The position numbers were made by a program, and so were the translations under genes. DNA of 40,146 nucleotides, from NCBI GenBank assembly GCA_034926415.1, contig JAYFRC010000007.1, forward strand, positions 1-40,146, read 5' to 3'. Below the pieces are notes generated by a model. The model saw nothing but the letters and a program-made list of their open reading frames with translations, did no database searches and had not been told where the DNA came from. This document shows, piece after piece, positions 30,501 through 38,290 of the stretch; positions within the stretch are counted from its first letter, which is position 1, and the number at the start of each line of letters is the position of its first letter. Source of the DNA: JAYFRC01 sp034926415 (GTDB lineage Bacteria; Bacillota; Clostridia; Oscillospirales; Oscillospiraceae).

Positions 30501-30881
30501 GCTTTGAAGTTCCTCCGCCGCGGCCACAAAGCCCTCGAGAAAGGCCGCTTTTTGCGACGGGCGGCGATAGACTCTCAGCACCCCGGCGTTGTCGTGCATG
30601 GCGCGGTACATCGTGAGTATCTTACCGCCGCCGTCGAGCGCCGTGTCCGCGGCCCCACCGGTCTCTGAAAGTATCTCGCCGGCCATATACCGGAAGCTCA
30701 TGACCCGCGCGTGGCGCGACGCGGTGTCGCCGCAAACGGCGCAAAGGTCGCGCTCCGCCTGATGCGAAGCGTGCTCCGGCACTATGAGTATCTGACGGCT
30801 TTCGTCGCCGAGTCTGCGTATCTCGCCGAGCACCATATTGGATTTTCCGCTTCCCGCGCGGCCGACGACGATCTTCAGCAT
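27549..30881 (-). CDS. addB: ATP-dependent helicase/nuclease subunit B (AddB)
   Basis: 1110 residues. The N-terminus has VGRAGSGKSNMVL (Walker A). The C-terminal nuclease has IIDYKTGKK (D904, K906), and the iron-sulfur staple has one Cys before the nuclease (C747, HSCHYKYFMEYGLR) and three after it (C1065, C1068, C1074 in CTYCPFAPAC). That Cys set is diagnostic of AddB and holds a 4Fe-4S cluster. The helicase core in between is degenerate, as expected since AddB is thought to recognise Chi rather than drive unwinding. It starts the addBA operon. An 8-bp dyad (30916-30939) overlaps its probable promoter. Confidence 0.96.
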   Translation of the reverse strand: MLKIVVGRAGSGKSNMVLGEIRRLGDESRQILIVPEHASHQAERDLCAVCGDTASRHARVMSFRYMAGEILSETGGAADTALDGGGKILTMYRAMHDNAGVLRVYRRPSQKAAFLEGFVAAAEELQSFDVSPESLLDISAELGAPLRDKLHDIVLVCAAYEAHLRDSGMDRRDRMTRLCEKLADSSLFDGADIFVDGFTYFTAQEERALALLLVKASSLTVTLLGDRADCDGVFDTTLRVTERLKRMAEKEGQDCETVWLNTENKTMTAPIRHIERHFFGTAEEYPEDTDAVRLMCAADEYAETEHAASEIRRLVASGKYRYRDIAVAARNIGDYEAAIENVFERYDIPVFLNRKRDILDKPVLTLLVAALEAIDGGFEYEYMFRYLKTGLAGLTADECDELENYVIIWDVRGGVWLRDEPWTANPRGYDAPFGDEEKAALRRINASRDKVRIPLSALSEGLKAGKTAREKTKAVYDFLTEIRLPELLDEKTQMFLRHGDSQLAEEYAQLWEILCAVMDQFVAMLADTEMDTDEFTRLMKLTLTQYDVGTIPVSLDQIAVSSLTRNDRHAVKCMFLLGATDSALPSVGDERGLLSESDRKELGQTGIRLAPCGMEKISIELQNIYAGLVQATERLCVSWPESDASGAELRASFVAERLKRLFPNIRTLTDADFRVNAAVPALERAGEAVGGELWKYFDELGGFSSELAAMEQAKNYRRGELSQDAVRTLYGEKLRMSASRIDVIHSCHYKYFMEYGLRAKERVPAGFDAPEQGTFVHYLLEHTAAEAKRLGGFAKLTDEDRARITDEYIAKFEEENLSDLNEKSARFRYLFGRLKKTARSIVDDVARELAESDFVPCAFELEFGGKGKIPAISIHAPEELTVVGKVDRVDGWIRNGKLYLRIIDYKTGKKKFDLAELMKGIGAQMLIYLFELQKNGRAAFEGEAEFEDIVPAGVLYVPARDPILSVPRGASDEDIREKTEKELRRSGLVLNDPQVLEAMEHGCTERPHYLPLRINREGRILDGAADAEQLGHLSVYVEKLLRGVAQEVAIITADPVYHSEQKNACTYCPFAPACNFENRRAGEKWNYVTPVTHEEFWERIGAKEGGDGNV

Positions 30882-30915
30882 ACCCGCCAGTCCTTTCGTA
30901 AGATTCCGGTTAGTT

Positions 30916-30959
30916 ATACAATATTATAATGTATTGTATCATAATCCCCGTCTTTTCAA
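30916..30959 (-). promoter_or_regulatory. Probable addB promoter with an inverted repeat
   Basis: Minus strand TTGAAA (complement at 30954-30959), 15-base spacer, TACAAT (complement at 30933-30938). The dyad ATACAATA (30916-30923)/TATTGTAT (30932-30939) covers the -10 region and start site, where an operator would act. The spacer is short, so this is tentative. Confidence 0.35.
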
Positions 30960-30989
30960 CAGCCTATCATTTCTCATCTTTGCATAAAA

Positions 30990-31013
30990 GCGGACGGTGA
31001 AGTCACCGTCCGC
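30990..31013 (-). terminator. Terminator of the small exported protein gene
   Basis: GCGGACGGTGA and TCACCGTCCGC form an 11-bp stem with a 2-base loop, then TTTTATG on the minus strand. Its 3' arm on the plus strand reaches into the stop codon region of the gene at 31003. Confidence 0.7.
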
Positions 31014-31260
31014 CCTTTATGCCCTGTTTTATGTTTTCTATTATTTCGACCGCCTTGAACTTTATCGTATAGCCGCCGCTTCCAGCCGAAGCAAACGCCT
31101 CAGCCCCGCCGTCCGTTTCGGCCGACAGGCTCAGCGACGGGAACATTACGCCCCACCATTTGCCGCTGAGCTCCGATGGCGCGTTTGCCATCCCGAACGC
31201 GAGCGTCACAAACAATGCAGCCGCAAGCGCAATCTCAACAGGTTTTATTTTTCCTTTCAT
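31003..31260 (-). CDS. Small exported or membrane-anchored protein, unknown function
   Basis: 85 residues: N-terminal basic start (MKGKIK), one hydrophobic helix (about 9-27, EIALAAALFVTLAFGMANA) that could be a signal peptide or anchor, then a short polar part with GKWWGVMFPSLSLSA and a Gly/Ser-rich stretch. No Cys and no known motif. AAGGATGG lies about 9-11 bases before ATG. It stands alone between addB and ispE with its own terminator. I do not recognise it. Confidence 0.55.
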   Translation of the reverse strand: MKGKIKPVEIALAAALFVTLAFGMANAPSELSGKWWGVMFPSLSLSAETDGGAEAFASAGSGGYTIKFKAVEIIENIKQGIKGGR

Positions 31261-31324
31261 GCGAAAACACCATCCTTATGCGTATATATCCATATTATGG
31301 ACGGTGTCGTCGTATTTTATACAT

Positions 31325-32194
31325 TCATGTGTTCGGCTCTGAACGCGTCCTCGTCAGAAATGTCCTGGAATAGTTCTCACTCAGCGACGCGTACGCGCGC
31401 TCGGCCGTCTCATCGTCCCGGAAAAGTCCGAATACGGTCGGGCCTGAGCCCGTCATGCAGGCTCCGGCGGCGCCGAGGTCGAACATCCTGTTCTTTATCC
31501 TCGCGACCTCCCCGTATTTCTTCGGCAAAACGTCCTCAAAGACGTTATACAGCCGTCTGGCTGCTCCTTCCACATCCGCATGCTCAAGACTTTTTATCAT
31601 CCCGATCGTGTCGGGCCGCAGGTTTATTTTTTTCATGTTCACGAGTGCGAAAAGCTCCGGAGTCGAAATGGGAAAATCCGGCTTGCAGATGACGACGGGA
31701 ACGTAAGGCATCGGAGAAATCCCCGTAAGCCTCTCCCCCTTTCCCTCAGCAAGCGCCGTGCCTCCGAACACGCAGTACGGCACATCGCTTCCGACGCTCT
31801 CTCCTATTGTGCAGAGCGTCTCAATACTCATTCCTGGGGCGTACATACGCCTCAGCGCCAGTAGCACCGCCGCCGCGTCCGAGCTTCCGCCCGCCATGCC
31901 CGCGCATACGGGTATCACCTTGTCTATCGCGATAAGCAGCCCGCGCCTCGATACTCCGGATGTCTCAAAAAAACGCTCTGCGGCTTTTGCCGCGAGGTTG
32001 TTCGAGTTGCGCGGTATAAAGCGCTCGGCGCACTCGATAGTTATCTTTTCGTCTGCGCTCTCGCGTATCCGGACGGTATCATGCAGTTCAACGCTCTGCA
32101 TGACCATTTTAAGGTCGTGATATCCGTCGGAGCGGTCTCCGACGATGTCGAGCGTCAAATTGAGCTTTGCATACGCGTTCTGCACAGTCTCCAT
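31325..32194 (-). CDS. ispE: 4-diphosphocytidyl-2-C-methyl-D-erythritol kinase
   Basis: 289 residues from ATG 32194, chosen because GGAGG lies 8 bases upstream (a longer start adds five residues without a site). A GHMP kinase: NAYAKLNLTLDI with K10, the ATP loop PVCAGMAGGSSDAAA with catalytic D106, and the third motif GACMTGSGPTVFG. It phosphorylates CDP-ME in the MEP pathway for isoprenoids. It is the last gene of an operon with DUF1015, apgM and an aminotransferase, which is a genomic neighbourhood rather than a pathway link. Confidence 0.95.
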   Translation of the reverse strand: METVQNAYAKLNLTLDIVGDRSDGYHDLKMVMQSVELHDTVRIRESADEKITIECAERFIPRNSNNLAAKAAERFFETSGVSRRGLLIAIDKVIPVCAGMAGGSSDAAAVLLALRRMYAPGMSIETLCTIGESVGSDVPYCVFGGTALAEGKGERLTGISPMPYVPVVICKPDFPISTPELFALVNMKKINLRPDTIGMIKSLEHADVEGAARRLYNVFEDVLPKKYGEVARIKNRMFDLGAAGACMTGSGPTVFGLFRDDETAERAYASLSENYSRTFLTRTRSEPNT

Positions 32195-32211
32195 CGCGGC
32201 CGCCTCCATTC

Positions 32212-33423
32212 TTATCGTATTTTTCGGCTTTCGAGATAATATCTTTTGTCGACCGCGCGGCCGACGGAAAACGTCTTGCGCGGCAGCGGCCCGTGTTTAA
32301 TTACAAGCGAGAAAAGCCGTTCCTTATCACTGTCCGGCAGCTCAACGCCTATCGTGTCTTTTCCGGAGCAGAGCTTTTCAAGCGCGCCGTGGCCGTGCAC
32401 ATAGTCGATACGGCCGCCGTTCGCCGTCACATAACCGTCAAGAAAATCCTGAAGCGCCCGGGCAGGCAGCGCCGACGCGTCTGAAAATGAGAAGCTGCCG
32501 CGTCTTCTGCCAGCGAACCATTTTATATCGCCGACCCCTTTCGCGCAATGCGGAGCGAGCGCCGCGAGCACGGCGCCGGGATCCACGCCTGACAGCGCGC
32601 GGTGTATTGATTTGAAAACTATCGCCTTGTCGTGAAGCGAGACTATCTCCGCGAGCGCGTAACGCGACGGAAGCTCTTTCCACTCGCTCTCGGACATCCC
32701 GGCGCGCTGCTTTTCATAAAACGCCTTCGCCGCAGCCAGCGAATGGTTGCCGTCTCCGACCGCGTAAAGCATCGGCGTGCTCTCCTCAAGCTCGCCCACG
32801 TCTTCAAGCAGTCTTTGCTTCTGGTCCTCACTTATTTCCCAGCCGTCTATGCGTCCGCCGTTTTCCATGAGGTCGAACCCATAGAGCTTTTTCATCTCGC
32901 TCTTTCCGTGTGAAAGCGCGTCTATCACGCGTTTTTTGCCGTCGTCGATAAAAACCACTATGTGCGGGAGCTCCAGCAGTGCCCCGGAGCGTATCGCCAC
33001 GCGTGGCGGTATGCGCTCTTCAACTGTCTTTTCCGTCGCGCGTATCAGCGAGCCGCTTTCCGGCGAATAGTCGTATTCCATCAAATCGAGCATACACACG
33101 ACGCCCCGGCGCCTGAGCCCGCCGCTCTGGTCGCGCTCGACATAGAACATCGCGTCGCGGTGCTCCTCGAATATGCCTTCGCGGAAATATTTCTCCATTG
33201 TTTCTTCGATGCGCCCTATCCGCTCCCCGACGTCTCCGCGGCCTATTTCAGCTTCCGGAAGTATCATGCGGAGCGTTGAGGGAGCACCTCCAACGCAATC
33301 GTCCACCCGCCGCCAGTAATCGGCGTCCTCTGTGAACTGATCGCAGGCGACGACGCTCCATCTTTCCATGCTCTCGACTCGAGGAAGCAATATATCCGCC
33401 GGTCGTATACCTCTTGCCGTCAC
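32212..33423 (-). CDS. DUF1015 family protein
   Basis: 403 residues, the family's usual length. Key visible motifs are RPADILLPRVE near the start, YYxxRDQ-like FYVERDQSG, and the strongly conserved LYAVGDGNHSLAAAK near residue 240. The function is not firmly established; some relatives have been linked to serine phosphorylation, and the conserved DGNHS resembles the ParB/sulfiredoxin-like nucleotide site. It begins with GTG overlapping the apgM stop (GTGA, 33420-33423) with GGAG before it, so it is co-translated with apgM. That link to 3-phosphoglycerate chemistry and the adjacent aminotransferase suggests amino acid metabolism. Confidence 0.85.
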   Translation of the reverse strand: MTARGIRPADILLPRVESMERWSVVACDQFTEDADYWRRVDDCVGGAPSTLRMILPEAEIGRGDVGERIGRIEETMEKYFREGIFEEHRDAMFYVERDQSGGLRRRGVVCMLDLMEYDYSPESGSLIRATEKTVEERIPPRVAIRSGALLELPHIVVFIDDGKKRVIDALSHGKSEMKKLYGFDLMENGGRIDGWEISEDQKQRLLEDVGELEESTPMLYAVGDGNHSLAAAKAFYEKQRAGMSESEWKELPSRYALAEIVSLHDKAIVFKSIHRALSGVDPGAVLAALAPHCAKGVGDIKWFAGRRRGSFSFSDASALPARALQDFLDGYVTANGGRIDYVHGHGALEKLCSGKDTIGVELPDSDKERLFSLVIKHGPLPRKTFSVGRAVDKRYYLESRKIR

Positions 33424-34664
33424 TTGTTCTTCTCCGTTTCAAAAAGCATATCCATCAGCGCAACTCCCGCCGGAACGGTGTTTCCGCGCATCCCGGTCTT
33501 TTCGTCATACGCTCCGCCAAAGCCCGTGTCCTTATCGCTCTGGTAAATGAGATACGGCACGGGGTCCCCGTCGTGTCCGCGTGTGGACGTAAGCGTTTTG
33601 TGATCCGAAAGCAGCAGCAGACGGTATTCAAAAGGCTCACTCTTAAGCTTATCCTGAAGCGGCCCAACGACACGGGAATCCAGCCATTCAATAGCCTGCA
33701 GCTTTCCCTTGAGGTCGCCGTTGTGCGTACACTCGTCTGGAGCCTCGATATGTATCGCGACGAAATCGTTTCCGTCTTCGAGGCACTTGACTGCCGCATC
33801 AACCTTGCCCTCGTAATTCGTCTCGAGCTCTCCCGTAGCCCCCTCGACGTGTATCATGTCGAGTCCTGTCAGGGCAGCTATTCCGTGACACAGCGGGACG
33901 GCTGAAATGACGCCGCCGCGTTTGTGATAATTCTCCCAGAAATTTGGAAGCGTCACGGCCGTGCCCTCCGCCCAGAACCAGATGCCGTTTGCGGGCATCT
34001 TTCCGCGCGCGCGGCGGCTCTCGTTCAGCTGGTGATGGTCGAGTATCGAATGCGCCATTTCCATGAGCTCTTTCAGCGTCTTCGCGTTTTCGCAGCCGGA
34101 TGGCAGATACTGCCCTATCGTCTCGCCGAGATGGTCGTGGGGCGGAATGAGCTTTATGCCGCGTATGTCCGCGCCGCTCTGTACCGCTATGTGGCGAAAC
34201 GATGCGTCGGGATGCACGACCATACGCGCCTTGTCCGCGGCGGCCTTGAATCTCTCGTCAGCCCAGAGCGCTTTTATTATAGCTATCGACTCGTCGCCCT
34301 CTATCGATCCGGCGCTGTGCGAAAGTATCTTCTTTTCAGCGAACGGCTTGTCGGAATCCTCTAGGCAGACCATGTTGCAGCGGTAAGCGGCATCGCCGTC
34401 TTTGAGCTTGATACCGCTTGCGGCGGCCTCCATCGGCGCGCGGCCGGTGAAATATATTTTCGGGTCGCAGCCGAATATGGAAAGTATGGCTGTGTCGCTT
34501 CCCGCCGGAAGTCCGTGCGGGACATTAAGCGTGTTGCCGACGATGCCCTTAGCCGCCATCGCGTCTATATTCGGCTTTTTCACATATTCGAGCGGCGTCT
34601 TTCCACCAAGCTCCGGCACGGGATTGTCCGCCATGCCGTCTCCGATTACCAGGATATACTTCAT
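33420..34664 (-). CDS. apgM: Cofactor-independent phosphoglycerate mutase, archaeal type
   Basis: 414 residues. The alkaline-phosphatase-like metal site is seen as VIGDGMAD (D9) and the nucleophile as LPAGSDTAI (S56). Further motifs include FTGRAPMEAA, KRGGVISAVPLCHGIA, VHIEAPDECTHNGD and LSDHKTLTSTRGHDGDPVPY. It interconverts 3- and 2-phosphoglycerate with two metal ions; some members act on other phospho-acids such as phosphoserine. AAGGGAG precedes ATG. It is next to an aminotransferase and overlaps DUF1015. Confidence 0.94.
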   Translation of the reverse strand: MKYILVIGDGMADNPVPELGGKTPLEYVKKPNIDAMAAKGIVGNTLNVPHGLPAGSDTAILSIFGCDPKIYFTGRAPMEAAASGIKLKDGDAAYRCNMVCLEDSDKPFAEKKILSHSAGSIEGDESIAIIKALWADERFKAAADKARMVVHPDASFRHIAVQSGADIRGIKLIPPHDHLGETIGQYLPSGCENAKTLKELMEMAHSILDHHQLNESRRARGKMPANGIWFWAEGTAVTLPNFWENYHKRGGVISAVPLCHGIAALTGLDMIHVEGATGELETNYEGKVDAAVKCLEDGNDFVAIHIEAPDECTHNGDLKGKLQAIEWLDSRVVGPLQDKLKSEPFEYRLLLLSDHKTLTSTRGHDGDPVPYLIYQSDKDTGFGGAYDEKTGMRGNTVPAGVALMDMLFETEKNK

Positions 34665-34679
34665 ATGCCCATATCTCCC

Positions 34680-35846
34680 TTATTTAAGACTATTTACAAA
34701 TTTTTCCATTCTCGCTAGAGCCTCGCCTATCTTGTCCATGTCCGCCGCGTAGCAGCAGCGGGCGTGTCCCTCACCGCCGAGTCCGAATGCGCTTCCGGGG
34801 ATTATGGCCACTTTTTCATCAAGCAGCAACCTTTCGCAGAACTCCGCGTCGCCAAGGCCAAAGCCGTCCACGCGCGGAAAGCAGTAAAACGCGCCGCGCG
34901 GCTCAGGGCACGGAAGCCCGATTTGGCGCAGTCCATCGTACAAAAATTTTCTGCGTTTGTCGTACTCGGCTTTCATAGCCTCTATATCGTCGTCGCCGTT
35001 TTTCATGGCCTCTATCGCAGCGTACTGTGCGACAGTAGGCGCTGACATGATACCGTACTGATGAAGTATCCCCATCGGCGCGACAAGTTCCTTCGGACCG
35101 CAGAGGTAGCCCATGCGCCAGCCCGTCATCGCGAACGATTTTGAAAAGCCGTTTACCACGACCGTCCTCTCGCGCATCCCCTCTATCGCCGCCATCGAAC
35201 AGTGGTGCCGGCCGTATGTCAACTCACTGTAAATCTCGTCTGAAAGCACGGCGATATTCGTGTCCTTAAGCGCCCGCGCTATCTCCTCAAGGTCGCGTCT
35301 TTCGAGTATGGCTCCCGTTGGGTTGCTCGGATACGGCAAAACCAGAAGCTTTGTTCTCTCGGTCATCGCCGCCCTTATCTGCTCTGCCGTCACGCGAAAG
35401 CCGTTGTCGGCCGAGGTCACAAGCTCGACCGCCGTACCGCCGCACACCGTTACAAGCGGCGAGTAACACACGAACGAAGGCGTCGGAACGAGCGCCTCGT
35501 CGCCCTTTTCTATAAGACAGCGGATCGCAAGGTCTATGGCCTCGCTACCGCCGACTGTTACGCACATCTCAGTCTCGGAGTCGTATGAAAGTCCGAAACG
35601 CCGCTCAAGATATTCGGATATCCCGCATCGAAGCTCGGGGAGTCCGGGATTCTGGGTATATTTGGTGCGTCCTTCCTCAAGCGACCGTATGCCGGCGGCG
35701 CGGATATGCTCCGGCGTTTTAAAGTCGGGCTCTCCCAGGCCGAGTGATATGGCGTCCGGCATCTCATTTATTATGTCGAAAAAACGTTTTATGCTCGACG
35801 GGCCGAGCTGTTTTATCCCGCCCGTGAGCGCGCTGCCGTAATTCAT
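34680..35846 (-). CDS. PLP-dependent class I/II aminotransferase
   Basis: 388 residues. The family pattern is ISLGLGEPDFKTPEHI, KYTQNPGLPELR, VTVGGSEAIDLAIR, PSNPTGAIL, LSDEIYSEL (PLP-binding Asp), FSKSFAMTGWRMGY with Schiff-base K236, and RGAFYCFPR. The closest recognisable type is the aspartate/aromatic aminotransferase group common in Clostridia; exact substrate is not determined. AAGGAAG lies 9 bases before ATG. It starts the minus-strand run aminotransferase-apgM-DUF1015-ispE. Confidence 0.92.
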   Translation of the reverse strand: MNYGSALTGGIKQLGPSSIKRFFDIINEMPDAISLGLGEPDFKTPEHIRAAGIRSLEEGRTKYTQNPGLPELRCGISEYLERRFGLSYDSETEMCVTVGGSEAIDLAIRCLIEKGDEALVPTPSFVCYSPLVTVCGGTAVELVTSADNGFRVTAEQIRAAMTERTKLLVLPYPSNPTGAILERRDLEEIARALKDTNIAVLSDEIYSELTYGRHHCSMAAIEGMRERTVVVNGFSKSFAMTGWRMGYLCGPKELVAPMGILHQYGIMSAPTVAQYAAIEAMKNGDDDIEAMKAEYDKRRKFLYDGLRQIGLPCPEPRGAFYCFPRVDGFGLGDAEFCERLLLDEKVAIIPGSAFGLGGEGHARCCYAADMDKIGEALARMEKFVNSLK

Positions 35847-35962
35847 GTAATATTCTTCCTTTTAATGCAGTAATTCAATACGGAGATTATTGTATCATCA
35901 CGTTTCCTGTTTTACAACTTGGCTCGCGGCATTTTTCGGTGTTTTCGTCAAAACACAGCAAT

Positions 35963-35990
35963 AAAGCGGAATAAAGCGCTCCGCTTTTGG
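35963..35990. terminator. Short hairpin between aminotransferase and DUF378 genes
   Basis: AAAGCGGA (35963-35970) pairs with TCCGCTTT (35980-35987), then TTGG. It lies 30 bases before the DUF378 gene. It may be a leader hairpin rather than a terminator. Confidence 0.3.
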
Positions 35991-36018
35991 AAATGCTGTC
36001 TCAAGGAGGTGTATAACC

Positions 36019-36231
36019 ATGCTTGATAAAATCGCGCTCACGCTCATCGTTATAGGCGCTGTCAACTGGGGGCTCGTCGGCCTCTTTGATTTTGACCTTG
36101 TCGCCTTTCTTTTCGGTGGCTCACTGTCTCTTCTCAGCAGAATAATCTACACAATAATAGCCCTGGCAGGAATATGGTGCATAACGCTGCTGTTCCGCAC
36201 TTCCGAATCCGCCGAACACGGCCACGCATAA
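36019..36231 (+). CDS. DUF378 family small membrane protein
   Basis: 70 residues with two membrane helices (about 5-28 and 40-60). The hallmark is IGAVNWGLVGLFDFDLVAFLFG followed by LSRIIYTIIALAGIW, typical of DUF378 (YuzA-like). Function unknown; family members are short integral membrane proteins. AAGGAGGTG lies 7 bases before ATG. It stands alone with its own 20-bp terminator. Confidence 0.92.
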   Translation: MLDKIALTLIVIGAVNWGLVGLFDFDLVAFLFGGSLSLLSRIIYTIIALAGIWCITLLFRTSESAEHGHA

Positions 36232-36253
36232 AAGCGGCGCCCCGCGCGGACAC

Positions 36254-36298
36254 GGGTAACGGGGCTGCCGCATCATAAATGCGGCAGCCCCGTTACCC
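36254..36298. terminator. 20-bp hairpin after the DUF378 gene
   Basis: A perfect stem of 20 bp (36254-36273 with 36279-36298) with a 5-base loop. No T-run follows, but the stem is among the most stable in the window. Confidence 0.6.
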
Positions 36299-36301
36299 TG
36301 T

Positions 36302-37056
36302 TACCCCAATGATATTATTATATCATCGCATTTCATTTTTGTCTATCAAAAGTTGTCAAAAAATCTGCTTTTGCTGATAAATTGGCGTTTTGTAAGATAT
36401 AATTTTTGATTTTTGTTCAAATCAACGCTTGAAAAAAACGCGGCGGAGATTTATCATATAATCAGACAAGGGAAAGTCTGAAAATAAAGCAAAGAATGTC
36501 CCTGATGTAAAAAATTTTAACGAAAGGGGTGAGTCCAATGTTCCCTCCCGATATAAACGCCGGCTGCGTGATATGCGCCGCCGCGGAGCCGGCGATGAGA
36601 ACTGCCGATAGTCTCGGCTATTGTAAAGTTGGCGCGGACGCACTTTCCAGATCGTTTTCGGCAATATCTGACACCTGATTTAAGTTCCTGGCCCAAACTG
36701 GGCCGAACTAAAAGCCATACCGCTTCTGGTAAGTATATCGGATATTACTGGCATCGAAAACCGCGCTTGGCAAATCTTCGAACGGGCTGGCGGCATATCA
36801 TGATGTACCGGCTACCACAGGTCAAACAACATTTATGGTTTCCTTATTATTAATTCCACAGTCCGCAAAGGCGGAAAACCACGGCAGGCGATTCATCCAA
36901 CGAGAGATACTGAAATATAAAGAATAAAAACGATTTTGCAAGGAGCTTTCTGTTTCGGTTTCCAATGCGATATGCCGCCGCCCGCCTTTTAAGCAAGATT
37001 TTGTCTTCATTCATCATAATATTGCAGAACAACCTGAAAACTCAATAGTATAAGCG
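36302..37056 (+). other. Non-annotated stretch with possible remnants, plus-strand transcript likely
   Basis: AT-rich leader (36302-36530), then a short ORF (36538-36678). After that there are two broken plus-strand frames: PNWAELKAIPLLVSISDITG with IENRAWQIFERAGG (about 36693-36803), then shifted by one base HDVPATTGQTTFMVSLLL with ENHGRRFIQREILKYKE, stop at about 36927. They may be one decayed gene with a frameshift. The stretch ends in a strong terminator (37057-37092). No known family is recognised. Confidence 0.35.
36538..36678 (+). CDS. Possible 46-residue small protein
   Basis: ATG 36538 is preceded by AAAGGGGTGAG (site GGGGTGAG, about 6-8 bases away), giving MFPPDINAGCVICAAAEP and a further 28 residues to TGA 36676. 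Two Cys residues three apart (CVIC) are present. No family is recognised. The good ribosome binding site and a terminator 380 bases downstream favour expression, but the length makes a chance ORF possible. Confidence 0.35.
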   Translation: MFPPDINAGCVICAAAEPAMRTADSLGYCKVGADALSRSFSAISDT

Positions 37057-37092
37057 CCGAAAGCCGCGGTACATCCACGGCTTTCGGTTTTT
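37057..37092 (+). terminator. Intrinsic terminator
   Basis: CCGAAAGCCG (37057-37066) pairs with CGGCTTTCGG (37078-37087), extended by inner GG/CC, then TTTTTATTT. It implies a plus-strand transcript in the preceding 700 bases. Confidence 0.8.
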
Positions 37093-37134
37093 ATTTCACG
37101 CGTAGTTCCCGGCGCGCGCTGTCAAAGATAAGAA

Positions 37135-37162
37135 TTGAAATGCAGCGCAAAAATGTTATAAT
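37135..37162 (+). promoter_or_regulatory. Sigma-A promoter of the glycosyltransferase operon
   Basis: TTGAAA (37135-37140), 16-bp spacer and TATAAT (37157-37162), with predicted start near 37169. An inverted repeat begins at the start site. Confidence 0.7.
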
Positions 37163-37167
37163 ACTTA

Positions 37168-37194
37168 TTGTTATTCCGTGACGTGGGATAACAA
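37168..37194. promoter_or_regulatory. Inverted repeat at the transcription start
   Basis: TTGTTATTCC (37168-37177) and GGGATAACAA (37185-37194), 9 of 10 bases complementary, with a 7-base centre. Located from about +1 to +27, it could be an operator or a 5' leader hairpin. Confidence 0.45.
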
Positions 37195-37219
37195 AATAAT
37201 TTCCGATAAAGGTGTACCG

Positions 37220-38263
37220 ATGGAAAAAATCGCCGTAATTCCTGCATACGAGCCTACCGAAACGCTTATTGCCTTGCTGAAAGAGCTTTCGGCCGCCGGC
37301 TTTTCTTCCGTTGTCGTTAACGACGGCAGCGGCGGCGCTTTCGCGGCCATATTCGCTGAGGCCGGAGCGTTTGCCGCCGTGCTGACCCACGAGGTCAACA
37401 AGGGCAAGGGGCGCGCCATGAAAACGGCGTTTTCCTACATCTCGGATCGCTTTGACCGCGGCAGCGTCGTCGTGACCCTCGATTCGGACGGCCAGCACTG
37501 CGTCGAGGATGCAGAACGGGTCTGCGCCGAGGCTGCCGTCCACCGGGACTGCATAGTGCTCGGCTGCCGCGCGTTCGACAAAAACGTCCCGCTGCGAAGC
37601 CGTGTTGGAAACGCCATAACCCGCCTCGTCTACCGCTTGTGCACAGGTTCGAAGCTTCGCGATACCCAGACCGGTCTTCGCGCCTTTGGCTTTGAGATGC
37701 TTCCGTTCCTTATGAGCGTGTCCGGCGAGCGGTATGAGTACGAGATGAACGTGCTCATGCAGTGCAACGAAAAAAAGATACCCATGCGCGAGATAGACAT
37801 CCGCACCATCTATCACGACAACAATTCCGGCTCGCACTTCAAGACCGTGAGTGACGCGTTTCTAATATACCGCGATATATTCAAGTTCGCGGCCTCGTCG
37901 CTCCTGAGCTTTTTGGTTGACTACGGGCTGTTTGCCGTTTTTTCTCTGCTCTATTCGTCTTTCGGCGGCGCCGGCGTGCCGATGTCCAACGTTTCGGCGC
38001 GCATTATAAGCGCGACGTTCAACTTTCTTATAAACAGGCGTTTCGTTTTCAAAAGCAATGAGAGCATACTAAGAACCGGCGCGCAGTATTTTGCGCTGGC
38101 CGCGCTCATACTCCTCGGCAACACCATCGTTTTAAGTTTGCTTGTCAACACGCTTGGGCTCAACAGATTTCTGGCCAAGATAATAACCGAGTGCATTTTC
38201 TTCACTATGAGCTGGCTCATCCAGCGGCTTATAATCTTCCGACGCCGGCAGAACGCCGGTTGA
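37220..38263 (+). CDS. GT2 glycosyltransferase fused to a GtrA-like membrane domain
   Basis: 347 residues from ATG 37220, chosen because AAAGGTG lies 5 bases upstream. Residues 1-215 are a GT2 domain of the dolichyl-phosphate mannosyltransferase type: VIPAYEPTETL, VVVNDGS, NKGKGRAMKTAF, the LDSDGQH metal motif, DTQTGLRAF and EYEMNVLMQC. Residues about 225-345 carry four membrane helices with the GtrA pattern (FAASSLLSFLVDYGLFAVFS, then RRFVFK). The fused layout suggests synthesis and flipping of a lipid-linked sugar for cell-surface decoration. The next gene starts 27 bases later and is likely in the same transcript. Confidence 0.9.
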   Translation: MEKIAVIPAYEPTETLIALLKELSAAGFSSVVVNDGSGGAFAAIFAEAGAFAAVLTHEVNKGKGRAMKTAFSYISDRFDRGSVVVTLDSDGQHCVEDAERVCAEAAVHRDCIVLGCRAFDKNVPLRSRVGNAITRLVYRLCTGSKLRDTQTGLRAFGFEMLPFLMSVSGERYEYEMNVLMQCNEKKIPMREIDIRTIYHDNNSGSHFKTVSDAFLIYRDIFKFAASSLLSFLVDYGLFAVFSLLYSSFGGAGVPMSNVSARIISATFNFLINRRFVFKSNESILRTGAQYFALAALILLGNTIVLSLLVNTLGLNRFLAKIITECIFFTMSWLIQRLIIFRRRQNAG

Positions 38264-38290
38264 CACAATCTTCCATCCCTGGAGGCAGAA

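Noticed and set aside
37091..37837. Minus-strand ORF of 248 codons opposite the glycosyltransferase
   Set aside because: The plus frame has GT2 motifs, promoter and ribosome binding site; the minus frame overlaps the promoter and has none.
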